From contig JALMLS010000354.1 of the NCBI GenBank assembly GCA_038496445.1, positions 124,001 to 188,000 of the forward strand: a DNA stretch of 64,000 bases, given 5' to 3'. The position numbers were made by a program, and so were the translations under genes. The DNA comes from Trichosphaerium sp. ATCC 40318 (taxonomy: Eukaryota > Discosea > Flabellinia > Trichosidae). Numbering within the stretch: the first letter of the stretch is position 1; each line of letters begins with the position of its first letter. Positions 14,201-25,882 of this stretch are shown one piece after another. Under the pieces are notes generated by a model. The model was not told where the DNA came from. It was given only the letters and a program-made list of their open reading frames with translations, and made no database searches.

Positions 14201-17200
14201 GATTGCCATTGCAGCCAACTTGTTGCCTCTTCGCACTTTCTTGCGGGATGACATGTCTTTCCATGAGTTGATGGAAAAGGTAACAGACACCGTTGAAGCA
14301 GCATTCATAAACCAGGATGTTCCATTCGAAAAGATACTTGGCACAGTACGCGATCAAATTAAAGACGCCAACCAGGACTCTGCCTTGTTTCAAGTTGTTT
14401 TCAATTATGAACAACATAATGAATACCCTCTCCCATCTTCAGTTAGATCCTTCCAAGTGCGTCATGAACATATGCCTCTGAAGCCGTGTTGGTGCTAACC
14501 TTACCATTAAAAGGTGAAACGCCTTCCTTTGAGCGTTGGCCATTCAGCATTTGATCTATCCATGTCTGTATCTGTAGATCACCAAATTCAGTACGTTTGT
14601 CAATACTGTGGAATATACTGACACAAGACAACAGTGTGGATTTGCAGTACAATAACCAACTCATCAATGGAGCACGTGTTGAAGAGATTGGTCTTCAATT
14701 TCAATTGTTGTTGAAACAAATTGTACAAAACCCAGAAGCCAACATCTTGGAATACACACTCATTACTGGTACACCACCAATTCACACTGGTTTTCAAAAA
14801 ACTAATCATTGCTCCAGACGCTGCAAAAAGTAAACTTTGCGATCCAACTACACCCCTCGACAGCACGTGGTTGGGTTCTATTCAATCTTTCCTCACCAAA
14901 AATGTGCGCATGTTCCAATGGCTTCTCAGTCTAACATATTCTCTAGGCTAAGAAAGCAGGAAAGCGTATTGCTATGGCATACCAAGGTAAAACCTACACA
15001 TACTCTCAGTTGGAAGGTTGGGCAAACCAACTTGCAAACCTCCTTATCAAGAAGGGCATAAAAAAGTCTGACTTTGTGGGCATTTACGGTCACCGCTCGC
15101 CTCCTGTAGTTATTGCAATCATTGCTATCCTCAAAACAGGTGCAGGATACACCATGATGGATCCTGCTTATCCTTTTGAAAGGATAAAGGCATGCTTGGG
15201 CATCGCCAATCCAAAAGGGTATCGTCACTGCAAAATGTTGCATGTAGGTTTACAGTACCACTAGGTGGCTCGCCATTGAAGAAGCTGGACAAGCACCAAA
15301 ACAACTTTCTCGCTTCTTGGATGAGAGTGTGCGTACTGCAACGATTAGTCGGTATATATTTGTTAGCTAAAGATTACGTTCCCAGGGACTGCTAGCCAAC
15401 ATTTCGTTACCTCCTTTACATAAACTAGAAAAGAGTGGTTTGTTCAAGGACATTCCTATCACATGCCCAGACGTCACCACAGGTAAACTTTACTCTTCTA
15501 TTCCTTTTCATCGCTTGTACACACAACTTACCCGGTTCATCAAAGGCCCTGATGACGTAGCTGTTGTTACATTCACTTCAGGCTCAACAGGAGTGCCAAA
15601 GGGTGTTATGGGAAGACACATTTCCTTGACTCACTTTTATCCTTGGATGGGTGAGAGATTTGGCATCACTCAAGACGACAGGTAATCCTTTTATAGCCAT
15701 TAATGTCTGGATTACTAAGCAAAGAAATTAGATTCTCCATGGTCTCAGGTATTGCTCACGATCCTCTTCAGAGAGATATATTTACGCCATTGTATTTTGG
15801 CGCACCAATATACATCCCAACACAGGACGACATTAACAATCCTGGACAACTCGGAGAGGTATCTTCATAAAAATTTGTTGATCGTAATACTAATCATTGA
15901 CAAGTGGATGCGCGATAACAAAATCAACGTTACATGTATGACACCTGCTCTTGGTCAAATATTGACAACTGTGGATAACCCATCATTCACTATCGACTCA
16001 TTGAAGCTTTCCTTCTTTGTTGGCGATTGCCTCATTAAACGTGACGTATACCGTTTGATGAAGCTTGCACCAAATGGCAAAGTCATCAACATGTACGGCT
16101 CAACCGAAACACAGAGATCAGTTGGTTACTTTGAAGTACGTGCAATAATTGTGTAGCTAAAAGAGTCACTAACTATCCATGATAAGGTACCAACAGGTCC
16201 AGCTTTGGCTGCTTTGAAAGAGGTCATTCCTTGCGGTGTAGGTATGAAGGACGTGCAATTGGTTCTTCTTAACAACGCTGGACGCCTTCTTGGTGTCGGT
16301 GAAACAGGCGAGATTTACGTGAGAAGTCACCACCTCGCCAAGGGTACGTACTAGCTTGTTTTACCTCAGTTCTGACTTGGGTTTGTTTGTAGGATACATC
16401 GGTCTTGAGAAACAAACAAAGGCGAGATTTATTCAAAATCCATTCTCTACTGTGGATGGAGACAGATTTTATAAGACTGGCGATCTTGGTCGCTACTCTA
16501 ACGAAGGCATCATCGAATGCTTGGGACGTGCCGACGATCAAATTAAGATTAGAGGATTCAGGATTGAGCTTGGAGAGATAAACGCCACGTTGAGCCTCCA
16601 TCCTTCCGTTAAGGTTTGTCATTATTTCGAAGCCTAAAAACCAGGTATGTGGGGCTAATCAAATACCTCTAGGAAAATGTGACTATTGTGCGTGAAGACA
16701 TACCTGGTCAAAAGAGAATATGCGCATACGTCGTACCTAGCTCGTTGAACGAGAAGGGTATTCACCAATCAGGAAGCATTGACATCCAGGCGATCACAGA
16801 CAAACTTAAAACTTTCTTGAAAAAGAAACTGCCACATTACATGGTGCCAACACACATTATCATCTTGCAAGCCATGCCGCTCACACCAAACGGTAAAATC
16901 AACCGTCGCATTCTCCCATCCCCAGAGAAACGACAAAGCTCGTACGATCTCGCAATTCTCTCTAATACACAAGAGAGACTAGTCAAGATTTGGGCTAAAG
17001 TACTTCAATGCGAGATTGAAAGCATTGAAGACAACTTTTTCGACCTTGGAGGTACGCCAGCCTCGCAGATTTAAGGGTAGTTTATTGACTAATTACCATT
17101 TCCAGGACACTCAGTGCTGGCTACACGCCTAACCTTCGAAATGAAGAACGCCTTCAAAATCAACATTCCTATGCAGTTGTTGTTTCAAGCGCCAACAATT

Positions 17201-19069
17201 GGCGAACTAGCAAAGGCTATTGACGCTTTAAAGGTAATAAATATACAAAGTTGTTTCCCAGCACTAACATATGTCATAAACAGAAAGGTAACGTTGCAAC
17301 TACCAAGCCACAGGCTGTTATCGACTTGGAACGTGAAGCACAACTTGATGAATCAATTCATCCAGCCAAGAACATCCTTCCAGCTGTTGAAAAGAGTAAA
17401 ATACGTAATATTCTTTTAACTGGTGCCACTGGTTTCCTCGGCGCCTTTTTGTTACAAAGCCTCCTTTTACAAACAAAGGTACGTTCCTAGAACATAGTAG
17501 CAGTGAGGGTGTACCCATAATACTTACACAAATGATTAAGGGAACAATCATTCATTGCCATTGTCGAGCCAAGAATGAAGAAGAAGGTTACAAACGCCTA
17601 GAGAAAAACTTGAAAGCACATATGATTTGGCAAGACGATGTACGCAATCTAACACTATGTTACTGTTTACTAACGTTTGTTGTAGTTCGTTGGCAGATTC
17701 CGTGCTGTACCTGGTGATTTGGGCTATCCTCTACTGAGCTGGAGCCAAGAATTGTTTGACAGCCTCGCTGAAAAGATTGACCTCATCATCCACAATGGTA
17801 CCAAAATTGCACTTATAGTTATAGATCACTGGTGTTGACGTTGTTTGTTCCTATCAGGTGCTCTTGTCCATTGGATACTACCATACGATAAATTGAAGCC
17901 GGTGAACGTAGTTGGTACCGTAGAAGTATTGAGATTCGCCTGCACAACCAAACTCAAGCCTGTGCACTACGTATCTACAACCAGTGTGCTCGACACGCTA
18001 CACCACAAGAAATTGAAGGTAGTATACGAGAACGACATGTTGCCGAGTTGCGAGGGCTTGACTGGAGGATACCCTCAAACAAAGTGGGTCGCTGAACGTC
18101 TCCTGATGCAAGCGAGAGAGCGTGGTGTCCCTGTATCATGCTACCGACCTGGTTACGTTGTTGGTGATTCCATTAACGGTGTATTTAACACTGACGATTT
18201 TCTGGCCCGTCTAATGAAGGTACTGGACGGAACCCGTCTTTATTTTGTCTAACTGTCTAAATTAGGGTTGCGTACAATTGAAGTGTTACCCTACACTATC
18301 CAACACATTGGACATGAGCTCTGTACGTATAATATCAACCACCACAGCATACAGTGGCCGTTTGTTACTGATGCTTGTACATAGGTTGATTACGTATGTC
18401 AATCCATTGCCCACCTTGCTGTATCCGGTCCTACGAGCAACAAGGTATGCCTATTACCACCCCCCCCATTTTGATTACCATTAACTGGTTGTTTCTTTGT
18501 TTAGACGTTCCACACTGTCAATCCTAATCTGTACTCATTCGCAAGTCTGTTCAAGACGATAAAATCTTTCGGCTACGAGCTGGAGGAAGTGCCTTTCAAG
18601 GAATGGACAGAAAAGCTAATTGCTGTTTGCGAAGACAATAACGAGAACAATGCCCTGAGCTCTATGCTCGGTCAGTTCACAGCAGATTGGGCCGATATGA
18701 CCAAGAACCCAATTTACGATTGCAGGTACACCACCCGCTTTGATTATACCAAAAAAAACCACCACACTTACCCAGCACTAACGCGTTCTCGAAGCAACAC
18801 CAAGGAAGGTATAAAGGAAGCCAAAATAACATGCCCTCAAATGGATGCGCTTGTAGTGACATTCTTCTCGTACTTTATTGGATGCTCGTACGTGACGTGG
18901 TTCACAATACCCAAAACAAAACTTGGATTGCACATACTAACTTAGCCCTAGATTCATTGACCCTCCTCCAAAGAGCCCTAACAACGCCCTAAACATCAAC
19001 TGGAATAAAATCAAAAAGGGAGTACAAGCGTTAACTAGAACAAATAGACACGACGCTTCTAAAAAATAA
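11277..19069 (+). CDS. LYS1-LYS2: LYS1-LYS2 fusion: saccharopine dehydrogenase joined to C-A-T-R alpha-aminoadipate reductase
   Basis: Seen: MSEADK-KNPHIWLRAELNPEE starts a full saccharopine dehydrogenase (NAD+, L-lysine-forming): LTPAHAKELIGLGFK, VVVIGANGLVGTGALL, SVVVDVSCDFKNDKNPLPIY, FSGLLIPQLKEL. After KPH (12941) a GTAAGT...TTAAG intron leads in phase to LNQRRIWDLHRTNKAAFNL, the start of a condensation domain (to about 14500). The adenylation domain follows (FTSGSTGVPKGVMGRH, YKTGDLGRY, GRADDQIKIRGFRIELGEI), then a carrier domain with intact DLGG-HS, and a thioester reductase (GATGFLGAFLL, GGYPQTKWVAE). The stop is at 19067-19069. Known: LYS2 reduces alpha-aminoadipate to its semialdehyde after PPTase loading; LYS1 performs the final step to lysine. 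Saccharopine reductase (LYS9) is not present here. No Met lies between KPH and the condensation domain. I estimate 1,800 residues or more. Fungal LYS2 has only a decayed N-terminal condensation-like region. Separate LYS1 and LYS2 is the alternative model. Confidence 0.88.
12942..13000 (+). other. Intron at the LYS1/LYS2 junction
   Basis: This 59-nt intron (GTAAGT...ATTAAG) separates the last LYS1 exon (...STKGMKPH) from the first condensation-domain exon (PLPRALPPRN...). It lies in phase 0. Because 59 is not a multiple of three, retaining it shifts the frame: translation would run to a stop at about 13056-13058 and yield LYS1 alone with a 38-residue tail. Retention versus splicing could therefore switch between a stand-alone enzyme and the fusion; this is inference. 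Confidence 0.75.
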
Positions 19070-19159
19070 GCCAACTGTCAAATTTAAACCAAAGAGTGTT
19101 TGAAAATAAACCAATTTTATGCGAATTTTGGTTCCAAGACCTTTATTTTCAACACAAGT

Positions 19160-22100
19160 CTAGACATAGCTATAAATCATGCTTGGCGTGTACCTGAGCT
19201 CAGTTAAATATCCTTTCATGATCTGCGAAAAAGAAGGGATTGTTAACCACGCCACCATATTATTTGAAAACGCACCTTTATCATAACTGGCGGTCCACAA
19301 AGCACGATAAGCGTGTCGTCTGCTGGTGGAGGCATATGCTTCTCTATCATCTCTTCGGTAATGAAACCAGTGCCCATTGTCCAATTACGAGGAGGCTGGC
19401 AAAGCGTCAGATGTGACAATGGTATTAGGTTAGCGATAACATCTTACCTCAGACAACGTGATGAACATGTCAATGTTTGTCCGCGTCATAGTGTAGTACA
19501 TTAAAACGTCACGGCAAAGGATATCCTCTTCTTTTAGGTTGCCATACAACAATGTAAATTGTGTTGTATCCTCAGGGTGCCTTGCAGCTGAGTTTATAAT
19601 CTATAGAACAATTTAACACGTGTTTTTCACAAAACAATATTATTTTGTAGTTACCTGAACCATTGGAGAAATACCGGTGCCACCTCCAACAATAGTTAGG
19701 AGACAAGCTTGGTAAATATATGGGCGTACCTGCAATCATGCCAACGTTTTTCCACTTTAACCTGTGATATTCCAAGCCACCTAGAGGCCCTTTCAAGTCA
19801 AGAGTGTCACCCACCTTCATGTTGTTAAAATGAGTGCACATTGAGCCTGGTGTTAGTTTATCTTTTTCAATCTATGGTGCAAGTGAGTTTTACCAACCTG
19901 CAATATAACACTAGAGTATACCTTCACAAGCAAGCTTATGCTGCCGTAATCGGAGTTGCGCGAGATGGGCGAATAATACCTAACTACCTCTTTGCCTTCT
20001 AATTCCGCCCTAAACAACTCGAGTGAGCCATTGTCTAATCTACCTCCTTTTGTCATTAAAATAGAACTGCAAGTACCTAACAGCAATGTACTGGCCAGTG
20101 TACATCCCAGCGTGATTGGCTTCCTCAGGAAATGCGAATGTGAATACTACGTTGTGCTCATTCATCGCAACCTTGGAGCGCAGTGTCAAAGGTACGAACT
20201 TATCGGGATGCAGTGCTACAAGGCGGCGAGTTTTAGTTGTACGTGATGTAAGAAGTGACATTGTACCTCGCTTGTGCAGGACTCCTTTTTCATCAACAAA
20301 GTCAGGTTTTACATTGGTACTTCCAATGCCTCTGTCTCCAACGTGCTGCGCTGCTTCATTGCCCGCAATGCGTCCAAAAACAACGCACTGAGCGGCAGAA
20401 TCTGGTTAATACTAGGCACTAAAAACACAGCAATCTTGTCAATGTACCTCAAGCAACGAATTTCCACCAAGTCTATTATTCCCGTGAAGACCGCCAGTGG
20501 CTTCGCCAGCTGCGTACAAACCTGATATAACTTTGCCATCCGTATTGAGTACTTGTGTCTTTTGATTAAACTGTACGCCACCCCTTTTCCAATGGTTAAA
20601 ACTATCGGCTCCACTTAAAAATACATAAACTGAACGTACATAGTGTAGTGAATAGATGGTGTTGTCATGACAACATCTCAATAATTAAAGAAGAACACGT
20701 GGTGAGCAGGTTTTAGAAAAAAATTGACAAAGGGGTGGTGAGGATACAAATCTTTTTAGCCGGATCGAAAGTTAAAGGAACATCGTCGATGGCATAAAAC
20801 TGGCTCTTTCCAAACGGATCGTTGCCTTCTTTCGCTGCCTTAGCGTGTTGACTCAGCGTTTCTTTGATGCAAGTCTCTTCGCATCCAATAAAGGCTGCGG
20901 TTGCAGTAGCATCAGCACACTCGGTGATCAAACCTATCCTGTCTGGTGGGCTAGATATTAGTTGCCAAGTTTGAAGCGTTATTTTGGTGCCTTTGTAGAA
21001 GGAAAATAGCTTCTGGCCAAATGCGGCTGCCATTTCTTCAGTGAGCAGAAGATAGCACACGATTGGAACGATCTGTCCTTCACCAGGTTTAGCGTCAGAC
21101 TTGTCATACTTGGCACAATTCTTGAAAATTGCATTGGATACTACATCTCTGTAGGTAAGTTCATCCACAAACCGATTTCCTTTGTTATTTACCAGAATCT
21201 AAAACGCCTATTAGTGCTCGACTGTCATTAAGAGCAACGTACGCCACCATATCCGCGGAAAGCCTCCGGTGCTAGGAACTTTTTACGCTCGAAAGGTTTT
21301 TTGGGATGAACCTTGGTGCGTCACATTAGGGACGATAGCCTCATCCGAGGAAAAAATGTAAAATGGATTTTTAATTGCGTACAATTCCAGTTGGGTGCAC
21401 TTGTATCTAGGACAATTAGAAAAAGAGATGACTGTGAAATACATTACCTCCTTCATGTCTACAACATTTGCTCCAATTTGTTGAGCCATTGTTACGCCCT
21501 AGCAGTTTATGAGCCAAATCCAACCCAGGCTAGCCAAACTACTTTACCTCTCCGAGTGCAAAAGGACCATTTGTAGTAGGAAGTTTACTTACTTCCTCGC
21601 TAGCGTACTTTCCCAAAAGCGCATCTGACGCTGAAAATCTACGAAGACAAAGTGTCAATAAAGGAATCATCGAAACAGTTCATACCCTCCCGTAGTTAGT
21701 ACCACACTGTCCGCGAACAAATTAATCTTTTTGAGATGTTAGTTGTAGTTGACAGATTTGTTCTACCGTACGTTGAGTGTATGCACTTCAAATTTCTGAG
21801 TGCATCTCACGCCGACCACCTAGCGCCGCCAATACATTAGTGATAAATAACCTATCGATGGCGTACTGCGCCTTTGTCGTTGATCAAGAGTCTGTTTGCC
21901 TCAGTATTGAGTAATACGCGCATTCTTGACTTGTCCAGCGTGTCAACGTGCGTGATGAGCGCTTTCATAATGTGTCCTCCCATATTCTCTAGTCTTCCGT
22001 CTGCTCTTGGCTTCGCTCTGTGTGTGCGGGTTGCCTATAATTAGGTTAATAACATACAAAGGCATGCGATAAACGCTGTGGAGAAGTATACTCACCGAAT

Positions 22101-22598
22101 GCCCTCCACACAAGCTAAGCATTGACGTATCTACGCCGTATTTCTCCAAAAAATCTAACGCCTCTGCGGATTTGTCTACTAACGTTGAAACGAGTTGTTG
22201 GACGCATTTTCCTCTGCCCGCCCTAAAAAATTATTAAATCACGTTTTAGCAATCAGCAAGCGCACTTGTTCGTGTCCTCCTTGAAGAGGTCGTTTGTATC
22301 GTTTATTCCTTGTGCCTTTTGAGCTTTTGAATTAACGGCATTTATGCCTGAACTTGCATACTGCGAGTTTCCACCGAGCCTATGTCGTTGTGGGCGAAAA
22401 AATGATACAGAAAACTTTTGGATAAAGGCGTTTTGTACTTGGCATTTTTTTCTACTAGAGTCACTTCTGCTCCGTCGTTGTACGCTTCAATAGCGGCACT
22501 CACACCTGCCAAGCCACCTCCTATTATCAAAACGCTCTGTACAGCTTCATAGAATGAGGTGAGAAGTAACGTTAAATTATCGAACTGTACGTACACAT
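19160..22598 (-). CDS. Soluble-type fumarate reductase fused to a cytochrome-b5-reductase-like domain
   Basis: Seen: VLIIGGGLAGVSAAIEAYNDGAEVTLVEKN (an FAD-binding Rossmann start, 22560-22450) is followed by fumarate reductase/flavocytochrome c sequence. This includes MAQQIGANVVDMKEV, RFVDELTYRDVV and GLYAAGEATGGLHGNNRLGG (20520-20450). The protein continues into a ferredoxin/b5-reductase module: DKFVPLTLRSKVAMNEHNVVF, the FAD motif RYYSPISRN, GDTLDLKGPLGG, GMIAGT, and the NAD(P) motif LIVLCGPPVMIK (about 19300), ending TPSMIYSYV. Known: kinetoplastid NADH-dependent fumarate reductases join these two modules after an N-terminal ApbE domain, which I do not see here. It would transfer electrons from NADH to fumarate, re-oxidising NADH under low oxygen. 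I chose MSVQSVLIIGGG (22598, intron right after ATG-T). An upstream in-frame ORF from 22850 would add two hydrophobic helices (MFLAIFISYS..., SFIFFLVVLISLF), so a membrane-anchored form is possible. It converges with LYS1-LYS2. Confidence 0.85.
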
Positions 22599-22856
22599 GC
22601 TTTCACGTTGAAATAGACCAATTGTCTGGTCAGATACAGTAAACAAAGAAATGAGAACGACTAAGAAAAAAATAAAGCTAAGCGGCATCCCGGCACTGTA
22701 ACTTATGAAAATGGCTAAGAACATAGTCCAAAATAGTATACAAGAGCTCTTGGTTCTGTTAAACCGTTCTGCACGTGTATTGGTATTGAGATTTAAGAGA
22801 TAAAAATGTATTTTACACGTGTTCTCTACGATGTTGTACAACTTGCACAAGCAAAC

Positions 22857-25743
22857 CTAACCAAATATTTTGAGGGCGCCTGCCATCAAAGTTCTTTGTA
22901 CAGATCGCTTGTGGGTGTTTATGGGCGTAAACTCAAAATCTAATGTAAAGTAAGAAAGCCCACAAGGAAAATTGAAGAATAGCTTACCTTTGTAAACAAC
23001 AGACAACACAGACGGCCAGTACGGTGCCAATCCGCCACCGCCACAATCCTGCACTTGGCGGTACGATATGCGGTTCCAGTCATGTGCACAGCGTACACGC
23101 AAATGCTGTGCTATGCTTTCCAAAAATTGTAGCGTATTGCTTTTATTGTGCCAAAAATATCTACCAACCTTTGCTATTAAACAAAAAATTCAGTAAAGTC
23201 ACTACATTCTAATAATATCTAAGTACCATGAGCACATCTAAATTTTGTGATATCCCAGGGAATATCCGGGTAGAGGGTTGTTAACATGCGTTGCACTGTC
23301 CCAAAAGTTCTACAAAACTGGTCAACATAACTACTTTAGGAGGTTGTATTTCAGCGAACTTGATAAATCCAGAGCCACCTTGGGCGAGTATGTCTTTGTA
23401 AGTGATATTGTACCACATGTCAACCGTCATGACGCGTAGCGCTACCTCTAACTATTTTGTGTGTAAACAATAATGTACATTATACCAGAATCAGAAAAAA
23501 AGAAAATGCAATAAAGTGCGCACATGTTGAAGGTAATGGCGTGTGTTGATATTATCCATCCAATACCCTCTAGCAACGCTTTCTAGAATACTGTTAAACA
23601 ACATTCCTCATTGGTGACATACTGAAGTGCCATGAAACCCAATCATAACTCGGGTACACGCCACTTAACAAAGCCTGCAGTGAACCACCATAGTGCCTGG
23701 CGTATTGATTAGCTTGTTTTGTAGTGGTGGCGGTCTGTTCGTACCCCAAGACCGACCCTGCTCCATAAACCACTGCAAGAGTTACTTCTACAGAGTACCA
23801 ATCATCCATTGTGTATACGGATAATGCAGGTGCTAATTGTGTTTCGACAAAGTGAACTTGATTGGATGTATTGGCCCAGTAGTGCTGGGGAACGAATCCT
23901 AACACCAGGTCGGTATTTAAAGTAGCAATTTTCTAAAAAACAAAGTACGAAATTGGTATGGCTTCCAATCGAAATCCGGATATACTGATGTTATGAAGGC
24001 CTGAAATGATCTATCTGGATAGTTTCTAAATGCGAATTAAATAGGAAACGTGAATAGGCGTCGTACTGCAACAATCCTCCTCCACCTAGTGCTACAAAGT
24101 CTGAGCCACTAACATTGTACCAACCCTCAATCTCTTCAATATTTAAATGCATCTCCGCCTACATATAAACAGTTAACCCAAATACTGTATCCAATGATTT
24201 TTGTCAAGTACCTCACGGACAAACATATTTACATTATCGATGGAGCTCCAAAAGTTGTTGGTAGTCTTACCTTTAAGCAGAGTTGGTTAGTTTTGCAACC
24301 ACCACGTTAACAGCGAGGCGTACCGAATTTCCAAGGGATCCATAATGTTTGAGGGTAGACATACTTTAATAGTGAGATTAAAGAAAAGTCAAACATCCTG
24401 GCAGACTATAAATAGCGTAACTGATGTAACACTTGCGCACGATAATAGAGACGATACTCCCAGTTTGATGAGCGGCTCAACTCTGACATTGTACCAATCA
24501 TCTAACTCTTTAACTTGGAATTGTCGCTCTATCTGGTGGCATTTATCAGCATTGTTAACAACAACGGAGGACCTGTGTACGTCAATTATGAAGTCAAATA
24601 TGTTTTGAGCGTTATGCCAGTGCCCTTCAGAAATCCTATCTATAAAGTGTTACAAACAGCTCGAGAAAAGCAAAATGCACTCACAAAACATCCAAGCTAT
24701 CCATTTGTATTCGGGATAAAAGAATCGTGTTAACTGAGCAACAGAATCACCAAACCTTGGCTGTATTAGTAACACTTATACAACTCATTATATAAACGCA
24801 TGTACAATCTAAGAATGGCAGCACTGTGATGCAGTGCCATGGTACGTGGTGAGACGTTATACCAGTCGTCAATGCTCTTTATTGAAGCGCTATTTTCAAA
24901 CCTTCTTATGCTGTAAAGAAGGGATTCCTTGCTTGGTTTTGGTCCATACACTAGTAGAAAACACAATGAGCACAGAACACTGTGATGAAGTTAGGTGTAC
25001 CAAATTCCCAGGGATACCATTGTTGTTCAGGGTAAACACTTGAGAGCATGGCTTCCATTGACCCATACAGGCTATAAAACACTCAGACTCAAAACTTGCG
25101 GTTTTCAAATCTGCTTTGTTAAGTACGCACTCTAACAATGTGTGGGATGTGACATTAATAAAACTCAAAGGAGTAATGCTTCGCCAGTGATCGATAGTTT
25201 TGATTTGAAACTTATCTTCTGCCTACGCATGGTACACGTGAGCGTGTCAACAATAATGGTGTACTTCGTACGTATCTGATCGCCTGTCCTATGATATCAG
25301 CAGACCACGTAAAGGGCTGGTTCTCTAAACGTCTTTTAGCGGGAGGTTACATTTCACGGTTTACACTAACCAAATCGCCAAACCATGCATGTTTTCTCGC
25401 GGTACGCTGCCTTTACTAGCTTGTACACGGAGCTGTCAAAATTTCTACAAAATGTTGATTGTTGATTACAGATGCCTAAATGTACCTCTGCAGTGATACC
25501 CACGCGTCAATTTTATAAAAATCAGCACCATCAACGCTGTACCAATCATCGAAAGTGAAAACGTTTAATTTTGGTTCTACCTGCTCGCTTTTTAATCTAC
25601 GAATTGCCACATGGTAATTTTACCTGCTTTGCAAGCGCTGTAGCAATCTCACATTTGCTTTTTGATGAAGTTACGCTGTATCTACGTAAACTATTGCCTT
25701 CATGACTTGAGCGACACCTGACGCCAATTGGGCGCAGATACAT
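22857..25743 (-). CDS. Eight-copy DWY-repeat protein, possible mitochondrial targeting
   Basis: Seen: after a basic start (MYLRPIGVRCRSSHEG, then RRYSVTSS) the spliced frame holds eight degenerate repeats. The pattern is DDWY-x-V ... GG-x-G-LL ... Y-x-G-S-L-x-x-x-L-x-x-V-YP-x-x-x-W-x-x-W-x-F. Cores read FDDWYSV (about 25545), IDHWRSI (25195), IDDWYNV (24860), LDDWYNV (24510), IEGWYNV (24120), MDDWYSV (23800), VDMWYNI (23430) and AHDWNRI (23085). The half-motifs GSMEAMLSSVYPEQQW, YVYPQTLWIPWKF and GGSLQALLSGVYPSYDW close individual units. I know similar 'DWYNV...YPEY.W' repeats only as uncharacterised eukaryotic proteins. No catalytic domain follows the last repeat, which ends NTHKRSVQRTLMAG... 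A second gene in this window (34202-36435) has the same repeat plus a nuclease-like domain. The Arg-rich N-terminus without acidic residues early on suggests mitochondrial import; that is inference. Confidence 0.72.
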
Positions 25744-25882
25744 GCATAACAAGGCTAAAAGACAAAGTAGCACGTTGCAACTTAAAAAAAAGTTTTTCTG
25801 CGGGTCTGACTTAATAATAAATAGTACAAGGTTGTATTTTCTACATGCAAGAGAAACTTCTCATAAATACAATTTAAGGACT

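Noticed and set aside
22600-22850. Upstream ORF with two hydrophobic helices as certain N-terminus of the fumarate reductase
   Set aside because: It is in frame, but MSVQSVLIIGGG is a typical start for this family and the ORF begins just 6 bp from the previous gene's stop. It is mentioned as an alternative only.
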